From assembly GCA_036560445.1 (NCBI GenBank), contig DATBRG010000024.1:1-21562 (forward strand): a stretch of DNA of 21,562 nucleotides, read 5' to 3'. Each line of letters opens with the position of its first letter. Position 1 is the stretch's first letter. The notes under the pieces were generated by a model, which made no database searches, was not told the DNA's origin, and worked only from the letters and a program-made list of their open reading frames with translations. Both the position numbers and the translations under genes were made by a program. The stretch comes from DATBRG01 sp036560445. GTDB taxonomy: Bacteria > Pseudomonadota > Gammaproteobacteria > Burkholderiales > Methylophilaceae. Below are positions 1-7,563 of the stretch, piece by piece.

Positions 1-1
1 G

Positions 2-240
2 GGATTGGCATTAAAACGTGCTGGTATCGAAGATTTCCGCTGGCATGATTTAAGGCATACCTGGGCAACTTGGCAGCGACAAGCTGGAATCCCCCTACTC
101 ATGAGTTACAACGCTTGGGAGGGTGGAGAACCGGGGCAATGGTCGAGCGATATGCTCACTTGGCACCAGATCACCTGGCTATAGCTGCTGGACAACTTGA
201 TCCGGTGTTTGTTGGCTACGATTCGACTACGTTGAGCTGA
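2..240 (+). pseudogene. Tyrosine recombinase (phage-type integrase), C-terminal remnant with frameshift
   Basis: Only the C-terminal catalytic part is inside the window. The frame starting at base 2 reads the box-II region FRWHDLRHTWATW, with the catalytic Arg codon at 53-55. Near the run of five C at 91-95 the frame changes. From about base 99 the frame ending at TGA 238-240 gives HELQRLGGWRTGAMVERYAH, with the nucleophilic Tyr codon at 151-153. Both halves match the same family of site-specific integrases, so the break is a single frameshift (net -1 or +2) within one gene and not two genes. It is either a decayed integrase or a sequencing error in the C run. The gene points at the 3' end of the tRNA-Asn gene 40 bp away, the usual position for an element integrated in a tRNA. 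How much remains upstream is not visible. Confidence 0.82.
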
Positions 241-246
241 AAATGA

Positions 247-274
247 TAAAGCCTTACATCACTGCAAGGCTTTA
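247..274 (-). terminator. Hairpin terminator of tRNA-Asn
   Basis: A perfect 9-bp inverted repeat (TAAAGCCTT at 247-255, AAGGCTTTA at 266-274) surrounds a 10-nt loop. Read on the minus strand, it lies 7 nt past the tRNA 3' end and is followed by TCATTTT, as in an intrinsic terminator. The T-tract is poor on the plus strand, although the hairpin could also serve the integrase that ends at 240. Confidence 0.6.
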
Positions 275-280
275 AGAATT

Positions 281-356
281 TGGCTCCTCGACCTGGGCTC
301 GAACCAGGGACACACGGATTAACAGTCCGTTGCTCTACCGACTGAGCTATCGAGGA
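281..356 (-). tRNA. tRNA-Asn (anticodon GTT)
   Basis: The minus strand folds as a complete 76-nt tRNA. The 7-bp acceptor stem TCCTCGA/TCGAGGA is perfect, the D arm contains AGCTCAGTCGGTAGAGC, and the anticodon arm CGGACTGTTAATCCG carries GTT for Asn. The T arm is CCTGGTTCGAGCCCAGG. The 3' CCA is encoded (TGG at 281-283 on the plus strand). A near-consensus promoter lies 16 nt upstream and a hairpin terminator follows. Its 3' end faces a broken integrase gene, so this gene is a likely integration site. Confidence 0.97.
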
Positions 357-371
357 ATCGGAGAAGGCGCA

Positions 372-400
372 ATAATAATGGCTTAGCACCGTTTGGTCAA
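372..400 (-). promoter_or_regulatory. Promoter of tRNA-Asn
   Basis: On the minus strand TTGACC (395-400) and TATTAT (372-377) are spaced by exactly 17 nt, each matching 5 of 6 bases of the sigma-70 consensus. The -10 is followed by the GC-rich discriminator TGCGCC, a feature of stable-RNA promoters under stringent control. The start site would be near 365, giving a leader of about 8 nt before the tRNA. The -35 box lies only 20 bp from the start codon of the divergent AsmA-like gene. Confidence 0.75.
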
Positions 401-419
401 TAATGAACGAGGTCAAATT

Positions 420-1763
420 TTGAATAAGTGGGTTCGTATTACAGCTATTGTTGGCATGGTGGTAGTTGTCTTGCTGGTCGTGCCTTTTTTTATTCCCATG
501 CAAAGCTATATTAATCAAGCAGAAGCGCTTGCTTCTCAGAAGCTTGGTGTACCCGTCAAGATTAAATCGTTACATCTTGCTTTTTTACCTACGCCACGCA
601 TTAATGCCGACGGCATTGTGGTTGGTAAGGATAATGAATTAAGCGTAGAGACTGTCTCAGTGGTGCCAGCAATATTCTCACTGCTATCAGAGGTCAAAGT
701 AATTTCCCAAGTACGTGTCATCAAACCTGTAGTTAAAAAATCTGCATTGGATATTCTTGCGGCATATTCTTCTCAAAACCCTAGTTCTGCCGCACCTAGC
801 CCGGTATCTGTGCGTCATATAGTGCTTAAGGGAGCCAAGCTGGAGTGGCCGGGATTAACTCTGCCAGAAACCGATGCAGATATAACACTTGGTGAAGCGA
901 ATAAGCCACAAGAAGCTCAGATTGAAACTACCGATGGCAAGATTAAGCTTAATTTGACTACTGGCGGTATACAACAGCAAATCACCTTACTTGCAGATAA
1001 ATGGACTGTCCCAGTCGGGCTACCGCTATTGATTGATAAACTGCAGATGGATATGACACTTAATGGAAGCAAATTGCTAATCAATAAAATCAACGCCAAC
1101 CTTTATCAGGGCAAGGTTGATGGTAATGCTGAACTTGATTGGGCCAAAGGGTGGCAGGCATCCGGAAAAATCAATGTCGCTAACCTGGATGTTAGCAAAC
1201 CAACTAGCATGGTGAGTAAATCAACGCGTGTGACTGGAAGTTTGTCGGGAAACGGCGATTTCTCTGCTATAGCAAAAGAGCCCGCGCAGCTCTCGGATAG
1301 AATTGGTGCTGATTTTCGTTTCAAGGTGGATCATGGCGTCATCTACGGTTTGGATCTGGTCAAGGCTGCCAGTTTGTTCCTTAAATCCGGGCAGAAGGGT
1401 GGCGATACCGAATTTGAAGAACTCTCTGGCTTGCTGCATGTGACTGGCAGGCAATATGAGTTACGTGATCTTAAGGTGGTATCTGGCTTGATTGCAGCAG
1501 ATGGCGGGGTGAAGATACTGCCTACTAAACAATTGGATGGTGTAGTGAATGTAGAGATAAAAAATAGTGTCAGTTTGGCTGCAATTCCGCTACAAATCTC
1601 TGGTACGTTGGATAATCCCGTGGTGTTGCCAACGAAAGCGGCAATGGCGGGAGCTGTAGCAGGCACGGCCGTATTAGGGCCTGGTGTAGGGACTAGCCTG
1701 GGGGTTAAGGCGGGCTCGGCAGTGGATAAGATTAAAGGCTTGTTTGGTGGTGATAAGAAATAA
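420..1763 (+). CDS. AsmA-like membrane-anchored protein
   Basis: A protein of 447 aa when started at TTG 420. This start has a GAGG ribosome binding site 7 nt upstream. An in-frame TTG at 393 has no such site and lies inside the tRNA promoter. Residues about 5-26 form one hydrophobic segment (VRITAIVGMVVVVLLVVPFF), followed by YINQAEALASQKLGVPV, which matches the N-terminal signature of the AsmA/TamB group. The rest is predicted to be beta-rich periplasmic sequence, with an AsmA C-terminal-like part (about 290-410) and a Gly/Ala-rich tail ending in a lysine-rich stretch. It is shorter than E. coli AsmA (about 617 aa). Known members act in the cell envelope, with bridge-like lipid transport as the current view; the role of this copy is inferred only from family. 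A DUF421 gene follows after 33 bp. Confidence 0.82.
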   Translation: MNKWVRITAIVGMVVVVLLVVPFFIPMQSYINQAEALASQKLGVPVKIKSLHLAFLPTPRINADGIVVGKDNELSVETVSVVPAIFSLLSEVKVISQVRVIKPVVKKSALDILAAYSSQNPSSAAPSPVSVRHIVLKGAKLEWPGLTLPETDADITLGEANKPQEAQIETTDGKIKLNLTTGGIQQQITLLADKWTVPVGLPLLIDKLQMDMTLNGSKLLINKINANLYQGKVDGNAELDWAKGWQASGKINVANLDVSKPTSMVSKSTRVTGSLSGNGDFSAIAKEPAQLSDRIGADFRFKVDHGVIYGLDLVKAASLFLKSGQKGGDTEFEELSGLLHVTGRQYELRDLKVVSGLIAADGGVKILPTKQLDGVVNVEIKNSVSLAAIPLQISGTLDNPVVLPTKAAMAGAVAGTAVLGPGVGTSLGVKAGSAVDKIKGLFGGDKK

Positions 1764-1796
1764 ATTCTGGTTTGTATTTAAATAAAGGGTTCACAA

Positions 1797-2303
1797 ATGT
1801 TCGCTATCGCAGTTCCATGGTGGGAGTTGGTAGTGAGGGCAGTTGTTGTTTATGCAGTACTTTTGTTTCTGATTCGATTAACCGGTAAGCGACAAATTGG
1901 GCAGTTCTCACCATATGATCTTGTGTTGTTACTTATTCTGTCGAATGCGGTGCAGAACTCCATGAATGCCGGCGATAACTCTTTGGTTGGCGGGCTGATT
2001 ATTGCGTTAACATTAGTCACATTGAATTACCTAATTGGCCTACTAACCTTTAAAAGCAAGAAAATTGAGTCGATCATTGATGGACGTCCACAATTACTTA
2101 TCCACGCTGGCAAGGTATTTGAGGACGTGATGATAGACGCACAAATTACACGCACTGAATTGATGTCTTCACTCCGTGAATCAGGCTATTTCTCTATTGC
2201 AGAAGTAGAATTCGCCATTCTCGAGAACAATGGCAGAATAAGTGTGCGAGGTCGCAAAGAGTCGTCTGCCAGCACATTCGAATCTGAAAAACTTAACCCA
2301 TAG
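1797..2303 (+). CDS. DUF421 (YetF-like) membrane protein
   Basis: A protein of 168 aa starting at ATG 1797, with AAAGGG 7 nt upstream. The N-terminal half has about three membrane segments (about 8-26, 40-52 and 62-84), with the conserved RLTGKRQIGQFSPYDLVLLL between the first two. The C-terminal half is the soluble DUF421 domain, with GRPQLLIHAGKV, the LRESGYFSIAEVEFAILENNG stretch in shortened form, and ISV. This is the full usual length for the small members of the family. Function is poorly known; Bacillus relatives include YetF and spore germination-associated YdfR/YrbG-type proteins, and I would not transfer a specific role. It lies between the AsmA-like gene and a methyltransferase gene (12 bp downstream) on the same strand, so co-transcription is likely. 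Confidence 0.88.
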   Translation: MFAIAVPWWELVVRAVVVYAVLLFLIRLTGKRQIGQFSPYDLVLLLILSNAVQNSMNAGDNSLVGGLIIALTLVTLNYLIGLLTFKSKKIESIIDGRPQLLIHAGKVFEDVMIDAQITRTELMSSLRESGYFSIAEVEFAILENNGRISVRGRKESSASTFESEKLNP

Positions 2304-2315
2304 ATACTATTATTT

Positions 2316-2999
2316 ATGCACAATACGGCTCTGCAAAACGCTGACTACTTCTTCAAGACATATCTGGATCAATCCGCCGGTAAAAAGGTGGTTGAAATCG
2401 GCAGCCAGGATGTAAATGGGTCCATAAGGCAGGTATGCCCTAAAGACGTTGATTATATTGGGCTGGATTTTGTCGAGGGTAAAGGAGTCGATATTGTCTT
2501 GACTGATCCATACCAACTGCCACTTTCAGAAAACTCGGTCGATTATGTTGTGAGTTCGAGCGTATTTGAGCATTCGGAAATGTTTTGGGTACTGTTTATT
2601 GAAATTCTCAGAGTACTGAAACCAGATGGACTATTTTACTTAAATGCGCCCTCCAATGGCATGTTCCATCGATATCCGGTTGATTGTTGGAGATTTTATC
2701 CTGATAGCGGTAATGCGTTAGTTAAATGGGCCGAAAGAGAAGGGCTGCAGCCGGCATTGCTTGAGTCATATACCTCGTACCAGGATAGCGATTATTGGAA
2801 TGATTTCGTGTCAGTTTTTATTAAGGATGTTGAGTATGTCGAGGGTTATCAGAAGAGGATTGTCGATACACATAATAATTTCTACAACGGTTTAGTTTAT
2901 GGCTCTGATGAATTCATTAACTTTAAGGAAATTACCCAAGACCAGCTAAAGATTCAGGCAATAAGAGACATCACAAACAGCCGTTTAGTTATTAAATAG
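2316..2999 (+). CDS. Class I SAM-dependent methyltransferase
   Basis: A protein of 227 aa. The Methyltransf_11-type fold is visible: motif I VVEIGSQDVNGS (25-36), the acidic residue ending strand 2 in YIGLDF (Asp51), the VDYVVSSSVFEH motif (about 75-86), and RVLKPDGLFYLNAPSNG (about 99-115). The following HRYPVDCWRFYPDSG is, in my recollection, typical of methyltransferases found in surface-polysaccharide or glycan gene clusters, so a sugar or glycan substrate is possible but not shown. No ribosome binding site is visible before the ATG (the upstream bases are AT-rich), so expression may depend on coupling to the DUF421 gene 12 bp upstream. No glycosyltransferase lies nearby; the substrate is unknown. 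Confidence 0.82.
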   Translation: MHNTALQNADYFFKTYLDQSAGKKVVEIGSQDVNGSIRQVCPKDVDYIGLDFVEGKGVDIVLTDPYQLPLSENSVDYVVSSSVFEHSEMFWVLFIEILRVLKPDGLFYLNAPSNGMFHRYPVDCWRFYPDSGNALVKWAEREGLQPALLESYTSYQDSDYWNDFVSVFIKDVEYVEGYQKRIVDTHNNFYNGLVYGSDEFINFKEITQDQLKIQAIRDITNSRLVIK

Positions 3000-3001
3000 T
3001 G

Positions 3002-3023
3002 CTCTCTAGAGTCTGCCAGAGAG
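3002..3023. terminator. Weak hairpin between convergent genes
   Basis: A 6-bp inverted repeat, CTCTCT (3002-3007) and AGAGAG (3018-3023), with a 10-nt loop fills the 24-bp gap between the methyltransferase stop and the aminotransferase stop. Its location at a convergent junction suggests a shared terminator. The T-tract is weak on both strands and the stem is short, so this is tentative. Confidence 0.3.
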
Positions 3024-4217
3024 TTACTTTAAGGCCTGCGCAATTCGATCAAGCGCATTACGTAAATTATCCATAGACGTGGCAAAGGAAATACGGAAAT
3101 AACCTTCTGCACCAAATGCTGAGCCTGGTACTACAGCAACGCCAGCCTTTTCCAGCAAGTATTCAGATAACGCCATATCCGTAGCCTCACTGATTTTGCC
3201 TGCCTTATGCAATTGCTTGATGGCATCGCGAGCGTCCGGGAATGCGTAAAACGCACCACCTGCTTTGATACAATGCAAGCCTGGCATGCTGTTAAAGCGG
3301 TTCACGACGTACTCATGGCGCTCAATAAATGCTTCAACCATAGGCGTAATGCAATCCTGTGAGCCTTCTAGTGCGGCCTGCGCAGCTACCTGTGAGATAG
3401 ATGTCGGGTTAGAGGTAGATTGTGACTGCAGGATCTCCATGGCTTTAATGATGTTTGCCGGGCCTGCAGCATAACCAATACGCCAGCCTGTCATGGAGTA
3501 GGCCTTGGATACACCGTTGAGTACGATACAGCGCGGCTTTAACTCTGGAGTAGCGTTAAGGATATTGTAAAACTTGTCCCCAGTGAGATTGACGTGTTCA
3601 TACATGTCATCAGTTGCTACCAACACATGTGGATGACGCTTTAGGACTTCCCCCAGTGCTTGCAACTCAGCTAAACTATAAACCGAACCTGTGGGGTTGG
3701 ATGGGGAGTTGATCATGAATAGCTTGGTTTTTGCTGTGATTACGGCTTCAAGCTGCGCGGGTAATAGCTTGAATTCTTGTTCTATGCCACATTCGATGAT
3801 GACTGGCTTGGCCCCAGCCACTAAGGCGATATCTGCATAAGAGACCCAATATGGGGCAGGTACGATTACTTCATCACCAGGATTGAGTACAGCCAGTGCC
3901 AGATTGAAAATACATTGTTTGCCGCCGACGCCAACAATGACTTCTTTCTCGGTGTAATCAAAACCGTTTTCATTCTTGAACTTCGCAACAATAGCCTTCT
4001 TCAGGCCAGGAATACCAGCAACCGGGGTGTATTTGGTGAATCCTGCATCTATGGCTTTTTTTGCAGCATCTTTGATGTGCTGTGGAGTATCAAAATCAGG
4101 CTCACCAGCGCCCAGCCCGATGATATCCTTACCTTCAGCCTTTAGTTTTGCCGCACGCGCGGTTACTGCCAGAGTGGGTGATTCCTTGATGCTTTGAACG
4201 CGCTGCGAGAGTTCCAA
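3024..4217 (-). CDS. Pyridoxal-phosphate aspartate aminotransferase (class Ib)
   Basis: A protein of 397 aa, the full family length. It transfers the amino group between aspartate and 2-oxoglutarate in the cytoplasm; some class Ib members also act on prephenate or aromatic substrates. Visible features are the N-terminal signature RVQSIKESPTLAVTARA, GLGAGEPDFDTP (about 35-46), NSPSNPTG (Asn174), TDDMYEH (Asp203 and Tyr206, contacting PLP), VSKAYSMTGWRIGY with the PLP lysine Lys238, and FRISFATS with the substrate-carboxylate arginine Arg375. The start is TTG at 4215-4217, supported by AAGGA 8 nt upstream and by alignment with the usual family N-terminus. It converges on the methyltransferase gene and follows the protease gene by about 100 bp on the same strand. 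Confidence 0.95.
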   Translation of the reverse strand: MELSQRVQSIKESPTLAVTARAAKLKAEGKDIIGLGAGEPDFDTPQHIKDAAKKAIDAGFTKYTPVAGIPGLKKAIVAKFKNENGFDYTEKEVIVGVGGKQCIFNLALAVLNPGDEVIVPAPYWVSYADIALVAGAKPVIIECGIEQEFKLLPAQLEAVITAKTKLFMINSPSNPTGSVYSLAELQALGEVLKRHPHVLVATDDMYEHVNLTGDKFYNILNATPELKPRCIVLNGVSKAYSMTGWRIGYAAGPANIIKAMEILQSQSTSNPTSISQVAAQAALEGSQDCITPMVEAFIERHEYVVNRFNSMPGLHCIKAGGAFYAFPDARDAIKQLHKAGKISEATDMALSEYLLEKAGVAVVPGSAFGAEGYFRISFATSMDNLRNALDRIAQALK

Positions 4218-4313
4218 AATCCAAATCCTTACTGTCAGATAATCGGTAAAACCGTAATTTTACGCATAAAACCTGACTGACGGAACCCGCAGCGTGCTTT
4301 TATGAAGGCAAAA

Positions 4314-5324
4314 TCAACATTCAGTTTTGCAGCCAACGGCCTTGCTGAACTCTTCCGCTAAATCCTTATTGAGATCCAACAATACCAGATTGATGTCATG
4401 CACTTCCTTTGCATTACCTTTTTCTGAGGCTATTACACCAATACGGAACAGAGAGTCACTATTGCTGGCATCGATGGCGACAGATTTGCGATATGCTTTC
4501 TCGGCCACATCAGCTCTTCCCATGCGTTCATTTGCCAGGCCAAGCTCATACCATGCTTCGGTGTTATTAGGTTCGCTTTTTGTCCAAAGTTCTGCAATTT
4601 CTGCAAGTTTTGGCCAATCTTCCTGGATCTCCGGCACTGCAATTTGCATGAAGAAAGGCTTTTGCGCTTCTTCCTCTTCCCAGAATGTTTTTCCATTGAT
4701 GGGGAAACTGGTTTCAATAGGCTGCTTCTGTAATTCGGCTAACCATTCGATAGGCAAAGCATAGAAATATGCATTTTGCCCTGGTGTCTTGAAAGTATTG
4801 ATTCCGATTAAATGACCCTTGTCATCAAACAGGCCACTACCACTTGCGCCTAGTGCAAAACGGGCATTTGTCCGGATGATATTGCCGCCATTTAATGGAT
4901 AGAGCGATTTTAATTCGCCAAATGCTGTCAGAGGGGCGGGCATGCCATTGGAGAAACCAATGGCTAATACTTGCTCGCCCTTCTTTAGGGTGCTGGCTGT
5001 GCCAAGGACAGCAGCTTTGTACGGCAGATTATCTGCAGTAACCAGGCACATATCATAGTAGCGGTCAGCCTGTACAGACGAAATAGTGTAGGTGTCTTCG
5101 CCTCTGGAGACCCATGGTTGCTTGGATTGGCGAAAAATGTGGCAGTCAGTCAAGACCTTGTTGGGTGCAACTATCACGCCTGATCCATATGACATGCCGC
5201 CATCGGTATTGTAGCCACGTATCATGACAACAGAAAAAAATGAATCCAGGAGTTTTTCTTGATCTAGAGCAAATGCAGAAGGTAGATAGCTGAGCGAGGC
5301 TATCAGTAATAAAAGGTAACGCAT
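4314..5324 (-). CDS. Exported trypsin-like serine protease with C-terminal TPR-like repeats
   Basis: A protein of 336 aa when started at ATG 5322-5324, which follows GGGGA by 5 nt; this start gives a clean signal peptide MRYLLLLIASLSYLPSAFA, likely cut after Ala19. An upstream in-frame TTG at 5357 would add 11 unlikely residues. The protease domain (about 25-200) has all three catalytic residues: His62 in VLTDCHIF, Asp91 in YYDMCLV and Ser161 in GASGSGLF. The Gly-Ser variation after the serine and the DegP/trypsin-2-like layout suggest a periplasmic protease without a PDZ domain. Residues about 235-320 contain alpha-helical TPR-like units (EAWYELGLANERMGRADVAEKAYRKS in outline). The C-terminal Cys-rich end GCKTEC is unusual. 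The substrate is unknown. Confidence 0.85.
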   Translation of the reverse strand: MRYLLLLIASLSYLPSAFALDQEKLLDSFFSVVMIRGYNTDGGMSYGSGVIVAPNKVLTDCHIFRQSKQPWVSRGEDTYTISSVQADRYYDMCLVTADNLPYKAAVLGTASTLKKGEQVLAIGFSNGMPAPLTAFGELKSLYPLNGGNIIRTNARFALGASGSGLFDDKGHLIGINTFKTPGQNAYFYALPIEWLAELQKQPIETSFPINGKTFWEEEEAQKPFFMQIAVPEIQEDWPKLAEIAELWTKSEPNNTEAWYELGLANERMGRADVAEKAYRKSVAIDASNSDSLFRIGVIASEKGNAKEVHDINLVLLDLNKDLAEEFSKAVGCKTEC

Positions 5325-5452
5325 GTCATTCCCCATGTAGTTATTAAGTTTTGTCAAATCCCTTTTACATGACCTGAAATAGTGCGCAAAGTTCTAAACG
5401 GATTTCCTCGTGCCCTGCTAAAATATTGATTCGCATATCATGGCTAATGTAA

Positions 5453-7492
5453 GTGATCGTCACCTTCCCCAACAGCAGATATCAGCTTTATCAGCCTTTT
5501 GAGCCCGCTGGCGACCAGCCACAAGCGATTGAGAAATTGACCAACGGTATTAACCAGGGGATGAAATTCCAAACCCTGCTTGGCGTTACTGGCTCAGGCA
5601 AGACCTATACCATGGCAAATGTCATCGCCCGTACTGGTCGGCCGGCAATTGTGATGGCGCCGAACAAGACGCTAGCTGCTCAGCTTTATTCGGAATTCCG
5701 CGAGTTCTTCCCCCACAATGCTGTGGAATATTTTGTCTCATATTACGACTACTACCAGCCTGAGGCCTATGTTCCCTCGCGTGATCTATTTATCGAAAAA
5801 GACTCCAGTATCAACGAGCATATCGAACAGATGCGTTTATCGGCCACCAAGGCATTGCTTGAACGTGAAGACAGCATCATCGTAGCAACAGTATCCGCCA
5901 TCTATGGTATTGGCGATCCCGTGGACTACCATGGCATGGTATTGCATATGACACAGGGCGAGAAAATGGCCCAGCGCGATGTCATCCAGCGCCTGATCGG
6001 CATGCAGTATGACCGTAATGAATTTGACTTTGATCGCGGTACTTTCAGGGTGCGCGGGGATATCATCGATGTGTTTCCTGCAGAAAACTCGGAAACAGCC
6101 GTACGCATCTCGTTATTTGATGATGAGGTTGAATCATTAACGCTGTTTGACCCGTTGACGGGACAAATTTTCAATAAAATCCCGCGCTATACCGTTTATC
6201 CTTCCAGCCATTACGTGACGCCACGTGAGACCACGATTCGTGCCATGGAGAAGATCAAGCACGAGCTAAAAGATAGGGTCGATTTTTACATCAAGAATCA
6301 CAAACTTGTAGAAGCGCAACGTATTGAGCAACGCACCCGATTTGACCTGGAAATGCTCAATGAAATTGGCTTCTGCAAAGGCATTGAGAACTACTCACGA
6401 CATCTCTCTGGGCGCAACCCTGGCGATCCGCCACCGACGCTGATTGATTATCTACCAGACAACGCACTCATGATTATTGACGAGAGCCACGTTACAGTTC
6501 CCCAGATTGGCGGTATGTACAAGGGTGATCGCTCGCGCAAGGAAAACCTTGTAGATTATGGCTTTCGTCTGCCATCTGCACTTGATAACCGGCCACTCAG
6601 ATTCGAAGAGTTTGAGAAGGTCATGCGCCAGTGTGTGTTTGTATCTGCGACGCCAGCCAACTATGAGGCCGCGCATACCGAACAGGTAGTGGAGCAGGTA
6701 GCACGCCCTACCGGGTTGATTGACCCGGAAATTATCGTCAAACCTGCCGATACCCAAGTAGATGACCTGCTGTCAGAAATTAAACTCAGGGTAGCACTGG
6801 GGGAGCGGGTACTGGCAACTACACTGACCAAGCGTATGGCAGAAGACCTCACCGATTATCTTGCCGAGCATGGCGTCAAAGTACGCTATCTGCATTCAGA
6901 TATCGATACTGTTGAGCGTGTGGAAATCATACGTGATTTGCGTTTGGGTGAGTTTGATGTGTTAGTTGGTATCAATCTGTTACGCGAAGGGTTGGATATT
7001 CCAGAAGTATCACTGGTAGCAGTCTTGGATGCTGATAAAGAAGGTTTCTTACGCTCAGAGCGCTCATTAATACAGACTGCTGGCCGTGCAGCACGTAATC
7101 TCAATGGCAAGGTCATTTTTTACGCTAACTCCATTACTCGTTCCATGAAGTTGGCGATGGATGAAACCGAGCGCAGGCGTAAGAAGCAGATACTTTTTAA
7201 TGAGGCGAATGGTATTGTCCCTGTGGGAGTGACAAAACGCATCAAAGATATTATTGATGGTGTTTATGATAAGGACGAAGCCAAACGGGAGCTGAAAGCT
7301 GCGCAGGCACAGGCTAGTTATGAGGCTTTAAGCGAGAAACAGATTCTTAAAGAGATCAAACGCCTGGAAAAAGCCATGCATGATAGTGCGAAGAACCTTG
7401 AATTTGAGAAAGCTGCTGATTACCGCGATGAGCTTAAAAAGCTCAAGGCGAAATTTTATGGGGCGGTCATGCCTGATGATATCGCGGGATAG
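5453..7492 (+). CDS. uvrB: Excinuclease ABC subunit B
   Basis: A protein of 679 aa, the normal length. UvrB is the damage-verifying helicase-like subunit of nucleotide excision repair; it receives DNA from UvrA and recruits UvrC. Visible are the Walker A motif GVTGSGKT (44-51), the beta-hairpin region with YYDYYQPEAYVPSRD, the DEAD-like IIDESH, the helicase C-terminal motifs GINLLREGLDIPE and QTAGRAARN, and the C-terminal UVR motif LEKAMHDSAKNLEFEKAADYR in outline, which binds UvrC. The start is GTG 5453; the preceding in-frame codon is a stop (5450-5452), and no other start occurs nearby. No good ribosome binding site and no canonical LexA box (CTGT-N8-ACAG) is visible upstream. A strong terminator follows. 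Confidence 0.98.
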   Translation: MIVTFPNSRYQLYQPFEPAGDQPQAIEKLTNGINQGMKFQTLLGVTGSGKTYTMANVIARTGRPAIVMAPNKTLAAQLYSEFREFFPHNAVEYFVSYYDYYQPEAYVPSRDLFIEKDSSINEHIEQMRLSATKALLEREDSIIVATVSAIYGIGDPVDYHGMVLHMTQGEKMAQRDVIQRLIGMQYDRNEFDFDRGTFRVRGDIIDVFPAENSETAVRISLFDDEVESLTLFDPLTGQIFNKIPRYTVYPSSHYVTPRETTIRAMEKIKHELKDRVDFYIKNHKLVEAQRIEQRTRFDLEMLNEIGFCKGIENYSRHLSGRNPGDPPPTLIDYLPDNALMIIDESHVTVPQIGGMYKGDRSRKENLVDYGFRLPSALDNRPLRFEEFEKVMRQCVFVSATPANYEAAHTEQVVEQVARPTGLIDPEIIVKPADTQVDDLLSEIKLRVALGERVLATTLTKRMAEDLTDYLAEHGVKVRYLHSDIDTVERVEIIRDLRLGEFDVLVGINLLREGLDIPEVSLVAVLDADKEGFLRSERSLIQTAGRAARNLNGKVIFYANSITRSMKLAMDETERRRKKQILFNEANGIVPVGVTKRIKDIIDGVYDKDEAKRELKAAQAQASYEALSEKQILKEIKRLEKAMHDSAKNLEFEKAADYRDELKKLKAKFYGAVMPDDIAG

Positions 7493-7517
7493 AGTAAGAT
7501 AATAATCAATGTCCTAT

Positions 7518-7553
7518 AACAAAAAAGCCCCGACAAATCGGGGCTTTTTTGTT
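7518..7553. terminator. Bidirectional intrinsic terminator between uvrB and rne
   Basis: A perfect 16-bp inverted repeat (7518-7533 and 7538-7553) has the GC-rich core GCCCCGA/TCGGGGC, a 4-nt CAAA loop and runs of six A and six T on the two sides. This works as an intrinsic terminator on both strands. It serves uvrB (+) and rne (-), whose stop codon is 11 bp away. Confidence 0.95.
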
Positions 7554-7563
7554 GAGCTAGATG

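Noticed and set aside
393..419. TTG start of the AsmA-like gene at 393
   Set aside because: No Shine-Dalgarno, and it overlaps the tRNA promoter; TTG 420 has GAGG 7 nt upstream and gives a typical membrane anchor.
5358..5452. SOS box upstream of uvrB
   Set aside because: No CTGT-N8-ACAG-type palindrome is present between the protease gene and uvrB, so SOS control cannot be claimed from this sequence.
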